Shown piece after piece: positions 18,239-26,418 of a stretch of 64,000 bases of DNA (its first letter is position 1; each line of letters begins with the position of its first letter). Location: contig NZ_CACVCE010000073.1 in assembly GCF_902729445.1 (NCBI RefSeq), forward strand, positions 83,788 through 147,787, given 5' to 3'. Source of the stretch: Magnetospirillum sp902729445 (lineage in GTDB: Bacteria > Pseudomonadota > Alphaproteobacteria > Rhodospirillales > Magnetospirillaceae). The notes below the pieces were generated by a model. The model made no database searches and was not told the DNA's origin. It saw nothing but the letters and a program-made list of their open reading frames with translations. The translations under genes were made by a program, and so were the position numbers.

Positions 18239-18709
18239 ATGTCTCGCAAATGGTTCGTCGGGCTGGCAGGAGTACTCCTTGCCGCCATCGCGGCTGGAGT
18301 TTGGAGAACTCAACTCGATGAGCAGCGCCCCATCGACCCGGCTCCACTGAATAAGTACCGCGAGACATTCGTCGCCAAGTACCGGCGAGAGGAATGCCTT
18401 GTCCGTATCGATTTCACTTATAAAGGAGAATGGACCGACAAGCTGAACGAACGCGTATTTCGCAATCTTATGCGCTTCATTGCCGAAGATCGTCCGCAGA
18501 CCGGTGGATTCTGGTGGACACTGAGCCCAGCCGAAGGACAGATGTTCGTTCAGATTTCGGACGATTGCCCACGTCGTTACGACCACATGCGGGACTGGGC
18601 AGCCAGCTTCGCCCGACGACACGATAACCCGCGCTTCACCGTCAGCGATGACCACGTCAAGCCGGGACCGGACACGCTGGACCATAGGACGGAAGATTGG
18701 CTGGATTAG
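18239..18709 (+). CDS. Membrane-anchored small protein in lower-GC cassette
   Basis: 156 residues with one N-terminal membrane anchor (WFVGLAGVLLAAIAAGVW, about 5-22) and a soluble periplasmic part with two Cys (EECLVRID and SDDCPRRY) that may pair. No recognised domain. It begins five bases after the peptidoglycan-binding gene and shares its composition, so the two are probably co-transcribed. An effector/immunity or cargo/anchor relation is possible but nothing in the sequence proves it. Confidence 0.6.
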   Translation: MSRKWFVGLAGVLLAAIAAGVWRTQLDEQRPIDPAPLNKYRETFVAKYRREECLVRIDFTYKGEWTDKLNERVFRNLMRFIAEDRPQTGGFWWTLSPAEGQMFVQISDDCPRRYDHMRDWAASFARRHDNPRFTVSDDHVKPGPDTLDHRTEDWLD

Positions 18710-18716
18710 GAGCGCC

Positions 18717-18739
18717 CGAGCTTGCGCCATGTAAGCTCG
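18717..18739 (+). terminator. Stem-loop after the lower-GC cassette
   Basis: CGAGCTT and AAGCTCG form a perfect seven-pair stem around a nine-base loop, just after the last stop of the cassette. No T-run follows, so it may be a weak or factor-dependent terminator or mark the edge of the insert. Confidence 0.35.
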
Positions 18740-18783
18740 CCTCGCCCAAGCCGTTTCGGTTGGCGTCCGCCCCCCTATCCATT

Positions 18784-18843
18784 ATGCTGCTGCTCCCCAA
18801 GCGTGGGGCAACGTCTTTCGCCGGAACAGTTGAAGCCCGATGA
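18784..18843 (+). promoter_or_regulatory. Possible leader peptide for cimA
   Basis: ATG at 18784 opens a 19-codon frame, MLLLPKRGATSFAGTVEAR, whose TGA overlaps the cimA ATG (ATGA). It has three Leu codons in a row and contains a CCCC/GGGG hairpin (18795-18807). This layout resembles amino-acid leader peptides, fitting for a branched-chain pathway gene. Against it: no clear ribosome site precedes its ATG, and no terminator hairpin with a U-tract is visible before cimA. Confidence 0.3.
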
Positions 18844-20489
18844 CCAACAGCAATCGCGTCTATATCTACGACACCACCCTTCGTGACGGCGCCCAGACTC
18901 AGGGCGTGGATTTCTCGGCCGCCGACAAGGCCAAGATCGCCCGCGAACTGGACGCGTTGGGCATTGATTACATCGAAGGCGGCTGGCCGGGGGCCAATCC
19001 GACCGACGACACCTTCTTCGCCGACCCGCCCAAGCTTTCCCGTTCGCGCTTGACCGCATTCGGCATGACGCGCCGGGCCGGCCGCTCGGCCGCCAACGAT
19101 CCGGGCCTGAACGCGCTGCTGGCCCACCCAAGCCTGGGTGCCGTCACCATGGTCGGCAAGTCGTGGGACTTCCAGGTCACCGTGGCCTTGGGCGTCGAAC
19201 TGGACGAGAATTTGCGCATGATCGGCGAATCGGTGGCGCACTTGAAGCCCCGCGTGCCGGAAGTGATGTACGACGCCGAGCATTTCTTCGACGGCTACAA
19301 GCGCAATCCCGAATATGCGCTGAAGGCCTTGCGCGCCGCCTATGACAATGGTGCGCGCTGGATGGTGCTGTGCGACACCAACGGCGGCTCGCTGCCCGAG
19401 GACATCACCCGCATCGTCGGCGAGGTGGTGGCCGCCGGCATTCCCGGCAGCCATCTGGGCATCCATTGCCACAACGATTCGGAAAACGCCGTGGCCAACT
19501 CGCTGGCCGCCGTGCGGGCCGGCGTGCGTCAGGTCCAGGGCACCATCAACGGCCTGGGCGAGCGTTGCGGCAACGCCAACCTGATCTCGATCATCCCCAA
19601 CCTGATGCTGAAGATGGGGTTCGAGACCAACATCGCCCCCGCCGACCTGAAGAATCTGGTGCGCGTCAGCCGCGCGCTGGACGAGGTGCTGGACCGCACC
19701 CCCAACCGCAGCCAGCCCTATGTCGGCCGCTCGGCCTTTGCCCATAAGGGCGGGCTGCACGTCTCGGCGGTGGCCAAGGACCCCAGCTGCTACGAACATA
19801 TCGACCCGGCCCTGGTCGGCAATGTCCGTCAGATCGTGGTGTCGGACCAGGCCGGGCGTTCGAACATGGTCGCCCGCATGACCGATTTGGGGCTGGAGAT
19901 GGAAGCGGTCAGCCGCGATTCCCTGGTCCGGGTGGTCGAGCAGATGCAGGTCAGCTTCGACCCGCGCGAGGTCACCGACCTGGTCGATCTGGTCAAGCGC
20001 CTGGAACACGAGGGCTATGCCTACGACACCGCCACCGCCAGCTTCGAGCTGCTGGTGCGCCGCGCCCTGGGCCAGGTGAAGCGTTATTTCACCCTGGATC
20101 GCTACCGCGTCATCGACGAACGCCGCCGCAACGCCATCGGCCAGTGGGTCACCCTGTCGGAAGCGACCATCAAGGTCGAAGTCGGTGGCTCGGAATACAT
20201 GGAAGTGGGCGAGGGCGACGGCCCGGTCCACGCCTTCGACACCGCGCTCAGGAAGGTGCTGACCGGGGCCTATCCGCAGCTGGCGGCCCTGGAATTGGCC
20301 GATTACCGCGTGCGCATCGTCGAAAGCACCGCCGGCACAGGTGCCCGCACCCGCGTCACCATCGAAAGCACCGACGGCAAGGGCAACCGCTGGACCACGG
20401 TGGGCGTGCACACCAACGTCCTCGAGGCCTCGCTGGAGGCCTTGCAGGATTCCATCGCCTATATGCTGTACCGGTTCGGCGAGGGCTGA
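18840..20489 (+). CDS. cimA: (R)-citramalate synthase
   Basis: 549 residues, the CimA-type branch of the isopropylmalate/citramalate synthase family. It condenses pyruvate and acetyl-CoA to citramalate, the threonine-independent route to isoleucine. Signatures: YDTTLRDGAQTQGVDF (catalytic Arg/Asp), the metal-binding HCHND at GIHCHNDSENAVANS, NGLGERCGNANL, and AFAHKGGLHVSAV. The C-terminal 150 residues are the regulatory LeuA-dimer domain (VKVEVGGSEYMEVGEGDGPVHA type), so feedback control by isoleucine or leucine is likely. A possible leader peptide overlaps the start. Confidence 0.93.
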   Translation: MTNSNRVYIYDTTLRDGAQTQGVDFSAADKAKIARELDALGIDYIEGGWPGANPTDDTFFADPPKLSRSRLTAFGMTRRAGRSAANDPGLNALLAHPSLGAVTMVGKSWDFQVTVALGVELDENLRMIGESVAHLKPRVPEVMYDAEHFFDGYKRNPEYALKALRAAYDNGARWMVLCDTNGGSLPEDITRIVGEVVAAGIPGSHLGIHCHNDSENAVANSLAAVRAGVRQVQGTINGLGERCGNANLISIIPNLMLKMGFETNIAPADLKNLVRVSRALDEVLDRTPNRSQPYVGRSAFAHKGGLHVSAVAKDPSCYEHIDPALVGNVRQIVVSDQAGRSNMVARMTDLGLEMEAVSRDSLVRVVEQMQVSFDPREVTDLVDLVKRLEHEGYAYDTATASFELLVRRALGQVKRYFTLDRYRVIDERRRNAIGQWVTLSEATIKVEVGGSEYMEVGEGDGPVHAFDTALRKVLTGAYPQLAALELADYRVRIVESTAGTGARTRVTIESTDGKGNRWTTVGVHTNVLEASLEALQDSIAYMLYRFGEG

Positions 20490-20493
20490 TCCG

Positions 20494-21183
20494 ATGGTCG
20501 CCAGCGGGGGATTGTCGGAAGTTCTGGACTGGGTGTCGGTCCACGTCCCCGGGCCGATGCGGACCGAAGTGATCGGCGTCCTGAACACCGCCACCGCCGA
20601 GGATGGCGGCCCGGCCTCGACCGTCGATTTCTGGCGCACCCTGGCCGAGTGGCTGGTGGCCAAGGGCCATCTGGACATCGCCCGTGAAGCGATCCGCCGC
20701 TGGCAGACCCTGGTGCCGGCCGATCATCCGATCCATGCGGTGATGGGCGGCCCGCCGCCGCCCGACAAGCCGGCCGTCACCGAGGCGCCGCCGCCGCCCA
20801 AGAAGGAAGAGCCCAATTCCCGCATCGTCCGGGTGATCGACACCACCTACACCTTCCGCCGCATCGAGCCGCAGATGGACAAGGTCCAGGGCAAGAAGGT
20901 GGTGACCGCCTGGGAAGTGTTCCTGGTGGACGACGACCCGACCTCGCGCGCCGTTCTGAACGGCTTCGATGACGGCACCTATGGGCCGTGGGCGGTGTCG
21001 GGAGTGTTTTCCGACTTCGCCGGTGCCGCCGCCGTCGAGGTGGTGGTGCGCTCGATGCAGCGCCATTACGTCTTCACCGTCAAGAAAGCCGACCGTATCC
21101 GCAAGATTCTGGGCGGCTTCGGCCTGCCCTTTACCGCCGTGGTCGGCGTGCTGATCGGCTATGTCATGGGTGTCATCCACTAA
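20494..21183 (+). CDS. Unknown protein with single C-terminal membrane anchor
   Basis: 229 residues. N-terminal helical part (TVDFWRTLAEWLVAKGHLDIAREAIRRW), then a proline-rich linker (GGPPPPDKPAVTEAPPPPKK, about 85-107), a beta-rich middle with DTTYTFRRIEP and VDDDPTSRAVLNGFDDG, and a C-terminal hydrophobic anchor (LPFTAVVGVLIGYVMGVI). ATG at 20494 lies four bases after the cimA stop, and the stop abuts the trmJ ATG, so it sits in a three-gene unit. No family recognised. Confidence 0.7.
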   Translation: MVASGGLSEVLDWVSVHVPGPMRTEVIGVLNTATAEDGGPASTVDFWRTLAEWLVAKGHLDIAREAIRRWQTLVPADHPIHAVMGGPPPPDKPAVTEAPPPPKKEEPNSRIVRVIDTTYTFRRIEPQMDKVQGKKVVTAWEVFLVDDDPTSRAVLNGFDDGTYGPWAVSGVFSDFAGAAAVEVVVRSMQRHYVFTVKKADRIRKILGGFGLPFTAVVGVLIGYVMGVIH

Positions 21184-21936
21184 ATGTCTTCTGGTCCCGC
21201 CATCATCCTGGTGCGTCCGCAATTGTCGGAAAATATCGGCACCGCCGCCCGCGCCATGCTCAATAACGGACTGACCGACTTGCGCCTGGTGGCGCCCAAG
21301 CCCGACTGGCTGTCGGATCGGGCCATCGCGGCGGCATCCGGTGCCGACCGGGTGGTGCTGGGGGCCAAGGTGTTCGACACCACCGCCGAGGCGGTGGCCG
21401 ATCTGAACCGGGTGTGGGCGACCACCGCGCGCAACCGCTTCATGGTCAAGCCGGTCGATACCCCGCGCACGGCCGCCGCCGCCATGCTGGACCTGACCGC
21501 CCAGGGGGTGAAGTTCGGCGTGCTGTTCGGGCCGGAACGGACGGGATTGGAAAACGACGACATCGTCCAGGCCGACACGGTGGTCACCGTGCCGCTGAAC
21601 CCCGATTACTCGTCCCTGAACCTGGCCCAATGCGTGCTGCTGATCGCCTATGAATGGTACCAGGCGCAAGGCCCGGAACTGCCCGAGCGCCACATGACCA
21701 AGGGGGCGGCCGACATCGCCACCAAGGAAAAGCTGGAAGGCTTCTTCCAGCATCTGGAACGCGAACTGGACGAATGCGGCTTCCTGCGCATCGCCGACAA
21801 GCGCCCGGTGATGGTCAGGAACATCCGCAACCTGTTCCAGCGCGCCCATCTGACCGGGCAAGAGGTCCAGACCCTGCACGGCATCGTGCATGAACTGGTG
21901 ACCTATCGGCACCGGAAGGGTCAGGGGACGACCTGA
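21184..21936 (+). CDS. trmJ: tRNA (cytidine/uridine-2'-O)-methyltransferase TrmJ
   Basis: 250 residues of the SPOUT superfamily. The N-terminus IILVRPQLSENIGTAARAM, motif 2 VLFGPERTGLENDDI and motif 3 VPLNPDYSSLNLAQCVLL form the knotted SAM site. The C-terminal extension (EKLEGFFQHLERELDECGF to the end) is typical of TrmJ, which methylates position 32 of tRNA. Directly adjoins the preceding stop. Confidence 0.9.
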   Translation: MSSGPAIILVRPQLSENIGTAARAMLNNGLTDLRLVAPKPDWLSDRAIAAASGADRVVLGAKVFDTTAEAVADLNRVWATTARNRFMVKPVDTPRTAAAAMLDLTAQGVKFGVLFGPERTGLENDDIVQADTVVTVPLNPDYSSLNLAQCVLLIAYEWYQAQGPELPERHMTKGAADIATKEKLEGFFQHLERELDECGFLRIADKRPVMVRNIRNLFQRAHLTGQEVQTLHGIVHELVTYRHRKGQGTT

Positions 21937-21942
21937 CCGGGG

Positions 21943-23034
21943 TCAGGTCTGTTCCTTCAGCATCGTCGTCTGCGCCGCCGACAGGTCAAGGTCGGTTCGG
22001 CTCGACAGGCAATAGTGGAAATAGTTGCAATGCAGGCAGTGGTCGCCGTTGGCGGCGACCAGGTCCCGGGTGAATTTCGCCCGTGGTCCGGTCCAGATTT
22101 CCTCGAGGGTCTGCTCCAGCAGGTTGCCGACCAGGAAATGGTTGTTGCACAGATAGACATGGCCGTTCCATCGGATGCGGACTTCGGTCATCGGCGCGGC
22201 ACAGCGGCCGGGATGGGGGTCGGGTGGGGTGACGGGCGGCAGTGGATCGGGCAGGGCCGAGTACATGATGCGGTTGTGGTAGAGGTGGCCGAAGCGTTCG
22301 GCGAAGCGCGGCGTCATCATCAGCGAGCCTGACAGCTGGATGCGCCGTTGGGAATCGATCAGATGCTGGGCCGCGCTCTCGGTCGCCTGATAGAAGCTCT
22401 CGGGGTCACTGGCCAGCATCTGGTCGTGTAGGAAGGTGTTGTTCTGGCGGTCCGATGAAACCATCAAGACCAGCCCATCGACCCCGATGTCGTCCCACAT
22501 GTCGACGGCGGCGTTGATGTCGCAAAGATTGGCCCGCAGCATGGTGTAGTTGGCGTGGATTGCGGTGCGGCTGCGGTCCAGGCGGGCGATGAAGGCCTTG
22601 ATACGCTCCAGGGTCGGCTGGAACTTGGCGCCGACCCGCAGATATTCGTACAGGTCGGGCGTCGCCGCATCGAACGACAGGTTGACGGACTTGAACACCG
22701 AGTAATCGGCAATGCCGTCCAGCATGCGATCGGTCAGCAACGTCCCGTTGGTGGTCAGGCTGACCTGGTACCCCAATTCACCCAGTACATTGAGCAAGGT
22801 GGGAAATTCTGGATGGGTGGTCGGCTCGTGCGTCGTGCCCACCTTGCAATGGGCGCCGTCCCGCACGCCAAGCTTGGCGATCGCCTCGATGGGCAGCGCC
22901 ACCTTGGTAAGTTCCTCCTGAGGCACATGGCAAGAACGGCACCGCAGGTTGCAATTGTGGACCGGTTCAAGGTCGATGAGCGTCGGGCTCTCTGCCAAGG
23001 ATATCGGGGCCAGGATACTCGGGAGTGGTTCCAT
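21943..23034 (-). CDS. Radical SAM/SPASM-domain protein
   Basis: 363 residues. The radical SAM cluster motif is CNLRCRSC (Cys28, Cys32, Cys35), followed by SLTTNGTLLTD and KSVNLSFDAAT. The C-terminal SPASM part has Cys in GRCAAPM, VYLCNNHF and CLHCNYFHYC, able to bind one or two more clusters. Such enzymes often modify peptides or anchor sugar-like substrates, but no small precursor peptide was found beside it, so the substrate is open. ATG at 23034 has GAGG four bases upstream. Confidence 0.88.
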   Translation of the reverse strand: MEPLPSILAPISLAESPTLIDLEPVHNCNLRCRSCHVPQEELTKVALPIEAIAKLGVRDGAHCKVGTTHEPTTHPEFPTLLNVLGELGYQVSLTTNGTLLTDRMLDGIADYSVFKSVNLSFDAATPDLYEYLRVGAKFQPTLERIKAFIARLDRSRTAIHANYTMLRANLCDINAAVDMWDDIGVDGLVLMVSSDRQNNTFLHDQMLASDPESFYQATESAAQHLIDSQRRIQLSGSLMMTPRFAERFGHLYHNRIMYSALPDPLPPVTPPDPHPGRCAAPMTEVRIRWNGHVYLCNNHFLVGNLLEQTLEEIWTGPRAKFTRDLVAANGDHCLHCNYFHYCLSSRTDLDLSAAQTTMLKEQT

Positions 23035-23301
23035 CGATCCTCGTTTCGCGCTTCACGTGGGCTTTGATCGTCACGCTACTCCGGATGGTCGGCTGCGTCC
23101 ACGAAGTGGTGACCTGTCGGCGCCGGAAGGGCGGGGCGGACATGAACCTGTAAGCTCCCTTTGACAGGCTTGGGACCGGCGGATGGTCAATCCATTGATA
23201 GATAACAAATAAGACGTTTGGCCGAGGTTTTGCATTTAATGCCGATGACGATGGGGCGACGCCCTTTCATTTCGGTTCAAGATGCTGGACGGGATGCCGA
23301 C

Positions 23302-24078
23302 ATGAGAAAGTCCTTGATGATCGGGGCCTTGGCCCTTTCCTTCGGCGCCGCAACGGCTTTACCGGCCTTGGCCTCGCCGATCACCATCACCAATGTCGGA
23401 ATTACCCATTTCGAGAAGATCACCCTGACCGGAGGCGCCTTGGGGGGCGCTACCTGGAACGGGGTCTATAGCGGCCAGATCGAGTTGATGACCCCCGGCG
23501 GCGAGTTGGGGGTATGGTGCGTCGATCTGTTCCACGACATCTATCTGGGGCACCAATACAGTGGCACGGTCGTCGCGTTGACCACCGACAACAGGGATTC
23601 ACCCGCGGTCCTGACCACGGATCAGAAATCCAGGATCGCTGCCATCGCCGCCTTTGGCAATGCCGTGTTGGATTTGCGCGACCCTAAAAGCTTTGATGCC
23701 GTCACCCTGGCGGCATTCACCGCCGACCTCGACCGTTTCAAGGCCGACCACCCAGCGGATTATTCCATGCTCGATACGTATTCCAGTGCGGCTTCCGCCG
23801 CCGTCCAAGCTGCGATCTGGGAGGTCGAGTATCGCCTGACGGCCACCAGCGCGGACGCGAATTTCGGTGCGGCGCTGGCCGTGATCAAGGCCCAGGCATC
23901 GAACTATTTCGGCAATATCGGTGGCCATGCCCTGGCCATCGCCGACCCCGCCCACCCCAACGTCCGGGTTCAGACGCAGTGGGTTTCCCAGGTTCCCGAG
24001 CCATCATCGCTGTTGGTGTTCGTCGCAGCCCTGGTGGGATTGGCGATCCGGTACGCCCTCCGCGCCAAGGCGATCTGA
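23302..24078 (+). CDS. PEP-CTERM-sorted exported protein
   Basis: 258 residues. Sec signal peptide (MRKSLMIGALALSFGAATALPALA), a beta-rich exported body, and a tripartite C-terminus of the PEP-CTERM kind: VPEPSS, a hydrophobic helix LLVFVAALVGLAIRYAL, and the basic end RAKAI. The exosortase that cuts such tails is not in the window. The body includes GELGVWCVDLFHDIYLG, a stretch common in PEP-CTERM proteins. Likely an extracellular or biofilm-related protein. Confidence 0.85.
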   Translation: MRKSLMIGALALSFGAATALPALASPITITNVGITHFEKITLTGGALGGATWNGVYSGQIELMTPGGELGVWCVDLFHDIYLGHQYSGTVVALTTDNRDSPAVLTTDQKSRIAAIAAFGNAVLDLRDPKSFDAVTLAAFTADLDRFKADHPADYSMLDTYSSAASAAVQAAIWEVEYRLTATSADANFGAALAVIKAQASNYFGNIGGHALAIADPAHPNVRVQTQWVSQVPEPSSLLVFVAALVGLAIRYALRAKAI

Positions 24079-24248
24079 AACCCGGCCATCCCGGCAGGGA
24101 AGATCGCAAAAAGTGCAATGCAGATATAGCCCTGGCGGTTGTCCGGTGGCACGGATGGCAATGATACGAAAATTAAATAATCCGTAGCTCATGTGTATCG
24201 CCTGCATTTCCATCATGGCCGTATGCGTGGCGCTTCCAGGGGAAAACG

Positions 24249-24277
24249 TTGCATCCTCCGCTGAAATACGGTAATAG
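24249..24277 (+). promoter_or_regulatory. Predicted sigma70-type promoter for the padE-like operon
   Basis: TTGCAT (24249-24254) and TAATAG (24272-24277) are separated by 17 bases. The element lies 65 bases before the first start codon and directly adjoins a palindrome, as expected for a regulated promoter. Confidence 0.5.
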
Positions 24278-24290
24278 GTATTGAAATACC
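24277..24290 (+). promoter_or_regulatory. Palindromic operator candidate at the padE-like promoter
   Basis: GGTATTGAAATACC is a perfect six-base inverted repeat around GA. The word GAAATAC also occurs as a direct repeat at 24263-24269 and 24283-24289. Overlap with the -10 edge and start-point region would suit a repressor. Confidence 0.5.
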
Positions 24291-24341
24291 AAATTAGCCG
24301 ACAGCCACAACAAGATCGGCAACCGGGAGGAGGACACGCGC

Positions 24342-24911
24342 ATGCATGAAGTGCGCATCCATGGCCGTGGCGGCCAGGGCGCGGTGCTGGCGTCGGGCAT
24401 TCTGGCTGCGGCGCTGGTGGGTGAGGGGCGGCACGTCATGGCCATCCCCGCCTTCGGGTTCGAGCGGCGCGGCGCCCCGGTGGTGGCGTTCCTGCGCTTC
24501 GACGATCACGAGATCCGTCGCGTCACCAACATCTATGCCCCCGACACGGTGATCGTCATTGATCCCACCGTGGCGCGCTCGGTCGATGTGTTCGCCGGCA
24601 TGAAGCCTGGCGGCACCCTGGTTCAGTCCACCAAGAAGGCGGCGGCCGACATGGTGCTGCCGTCCCATCTGGCCCGCGTGGCTCTGTGCGACGCCGTCGG
24701 CATCGCCATGGCCATCTTCAAGCGGCCGATCACCAACACCATCATGCTGGGCGCCTTCGCGCGTGCCACCGGCCTGGTCGGCATCGACTCGCTGGTGGCG
24801 GCGCTGGAAGCCACCGACTTCCGCGACGCCGGCCTGAAGCAGAACATCGAGGCGGTCCGGCGCGGCTTCGACGAAACCATCATCACCCAACTGGCGGCGC
24901 AAGCGGCATGA
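24342..24911 (+). CDS. padE: 2-oxoacid oxidoreductase gamma subunit (PadE-like)
   Basis: 189 residues, a complete POR gamma domain: EVRIHGRGGQGAVLASGIL at the start, FGFERRGAPVVAF, then the C-terminal TNTIMLGAFARATGLV. It is the first of five tightly packed genes whose order (gamma, delta, alpha, NAD-linked flavoprotein, beta) is that of padEFGHI for phenylglyoxylate:NAD oxidoreductase. A strong GGGAGGAGGA site precedes the ATG. The alternative substrate is another aryl or branched 2-oxoacid. The next gene overlaps by four bases. Confidence 0.8.
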   Translation: MHEVRIHGRGGQGAVLASGILAAALVGEGRHVMAIPAFGFERRGAPVVAFLRFDDHEIRRVTNIYAPDTVIVIDPTVARSVDVFAGMKPGGTLVQSTKKAAADMVLPSHLARVALCDAVGIAMAIFKRPITNTIMLGAFARATGLVGIDSLVAALEATDFRDAGLKQNIEAVRRGFDETIITQLAAQAA

Positions 24912-25174
24912 CCCGAAACGCACCCGACAACCTTTGTCCCATCGCGGTCAACCTGTCCGAGATGCTGACCGGCGACTGGCGCGCCATGCGCCCGGTGGTC
25001 GATCGCGACCGCTGCGTCAAATGCGCCACCTGCTGGCTTTACTGCCCGGTCCAGTGCATCACCGAGAAGCCGACATGGTTCGACGTCAACCTGGCGACCT
25101 GCAAGGGCTGCGGCATCTGCGCCACCGAATGCCCGCACCGCGCCATCACCATGGTCGAAGAGACGGAAGACTGA
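24908..25174 (+). CDS. padF: 2-oxoacid oxidoreductase delta subunit, 2x[4Fe-4S] (PadF-like)
   Basis: 88 residues with two classic ferredoxin motifs, CVKCATCWLYCP and CKGCGICATECP, which bind two [4Fe-4S] clusters that carry electrons from the thiamine site. The ATG overlaps the gamma-subunit stop (ATGA), showing translational coupling. The start MTRNAPDNLCPIAVNLSEM was chosen on that basis. Confidence 0.82.
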   Translation: MTRNAPDNLCPIAVNLSEMLTGDWRAMRPVVDRDRCVKCATCWLYCPVQCITEKPTWFDVNLATCKGCGICATECPHRAITMVEETED

Positions 25175-25175
25175 C

Positions 25176-26408
25176 ATGAGCGCACCCGCCACCCTGAAGG
25201 CCACCAGCCGCACCATGGTCATCGACGGCAACGAGGCCGCCGCCTGGGGCGCGGCTTTGTCCCGTCCCGACGTCGTCGCCGTTTATCCGATCACGCCGCA
25301 ATCCTCGCTGGTCGAGTATCTGGCCAAGTTCATCGCCGAGGGCAAGATGGACGCCGAGTTGATGGACGTCGAGGGCGAGCATTCGGTCCTTTCGGTCCTG
25401 CACGGCGCCTGCCTGGCCGGCGGGCGGACCTATTCGGCCACCTCGGCCCAGGGGCTGGCCTATATGTTCGAGCCCTATTTCCGCACGCCCGGCCTGCGCC
25501 TGCCGATGGTGGTGTCGCTGGTGACCCGCGATTCGGTGACGCCTTGCTGCGTGTGGGGCGGCCAGCAGGACGCCATGACCGTCAAGGAAGTCGGCTGGAT
25601 CCAGATGTATTGCGAGACCCAGCAGGAAATCTGCGACTCGATCCCCATCGCCTACAAGGTGGCGGAACATGCCGACGTCATGCTGCCGGTCAATGTCTGC
25701 CACGACGGCAACTACCTGTCCTACGGCGTCGCCCGCGTCGATCTGCCCGAACAAGAGGTGGTCGATGCCTTCCTGGGCGAAAAGAACGTCAACTGGCATG
25801 CCTGCCTGGACCCGGAACGGCCGATGGCGGTCGATCCGCTGACCGGCGGGGCCGGCGGCATCGGGCCTTCGACCTTCGTGCGCTACCGCAAGGGCCAGTG
25901 CGCCGGCATGGCCTCTGCGCTTGATGTCATCGTCGCGGCCCACGAGGATTGGGGCCGGCGCACCGGCCGCTATTGGTCGCCCCTGATCGAGGAATACCGC
26001 ATGGAGGATGCCGAGGTGGCGCTGGTCACCATCGGCTCGATGACGGGGGCCGCCAAGGACGCGGTGGACGATGCCCGCCTGGACGGCCGCAAGGTCGGCC
26101 TGGTCAAGATCAAGACCTTCCGGCCGTTCCCGGCGAAAGTCATCGCCAAGGCGCTGTCGAAGGTCAAGGCGGTCGGCGTGGTCGATCGCGCCGTCAATTT
26201 CGGCTGGAATTGCGGCCCGGTCTTCCAGGAGGTGCTGGCCGCCCTGTACGCCAACCCGACCCGCGTGCCGCTGATCAGCTTCATCGGCGGCCTGGCCGGA
26301 GCCGACATCACGCCCGAGCATTTCGGCCGCGCCATCGCCGACACCGTGCGTGTCGCCGCCGGCGAGACCATGTCCTCGCCGATCTGGCTCAACGAATTCG
26401 ATCAATAG
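25176..26408 (+). CDS. padG: 2-oxoacid oxidoreductase alpha subunit (PadG-like)
   Basis: 410 residues. N-terminal domain with the YPITPQSSLVEYLA motif that contacts the substrate and thiamine, then DVEGEHSVLSVLHGACLAGGRT and TSAQGLAYMFEP. The C-terminal transketolase-C-like part carries VALVTIGSMTGAAKDAVD and KTFRPFPAKVI. It oxidises a 2-oxoacid to acyl-CoA with the beta subunit. The size (about 45 kDa) is close to the alpha subunit of phenylglyoxylate dehydrogenase. One base separates it from the delta gene. Confidence 0.82.
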   Translation: MSAPATLKATSRTMVIDGNEAAAWGAALSRPDVVAVYPITPQSSLVEYLAKFIAEGKMDAELMDVEGEHSVLSVLHGACLAGGRTYSATSAQGLAYMFEPYFRTPGLRLPMVVSLVTRDSVTPCCVWGGQQDAMTVKEVGWIQMYCETQQEICDSIPIAYKVAEHADVMLPVNVCHDGNYLSYGVARVDLPEQEVVDAFLGEKNVNWHACLDPERPMAVDPLTGGAGGIGPSTFVRYRKGQCAGMASALDVIVAAHEDWGRRTGRYWSPLIEEYRMEDAEVALVTIGSMTGAAKDAVDDARLDGRKVGLVKIKTFRPFPAKVIAKALSKVKAVGVVDRAVNFGWNCGPVFQEVLAALYANPTRVPLISFIGGLAGADITPEHFGRAIADTVRVAAGETMSSPIWLNEFDQ

Positions 26409-26418
26409 GGGACCGACC

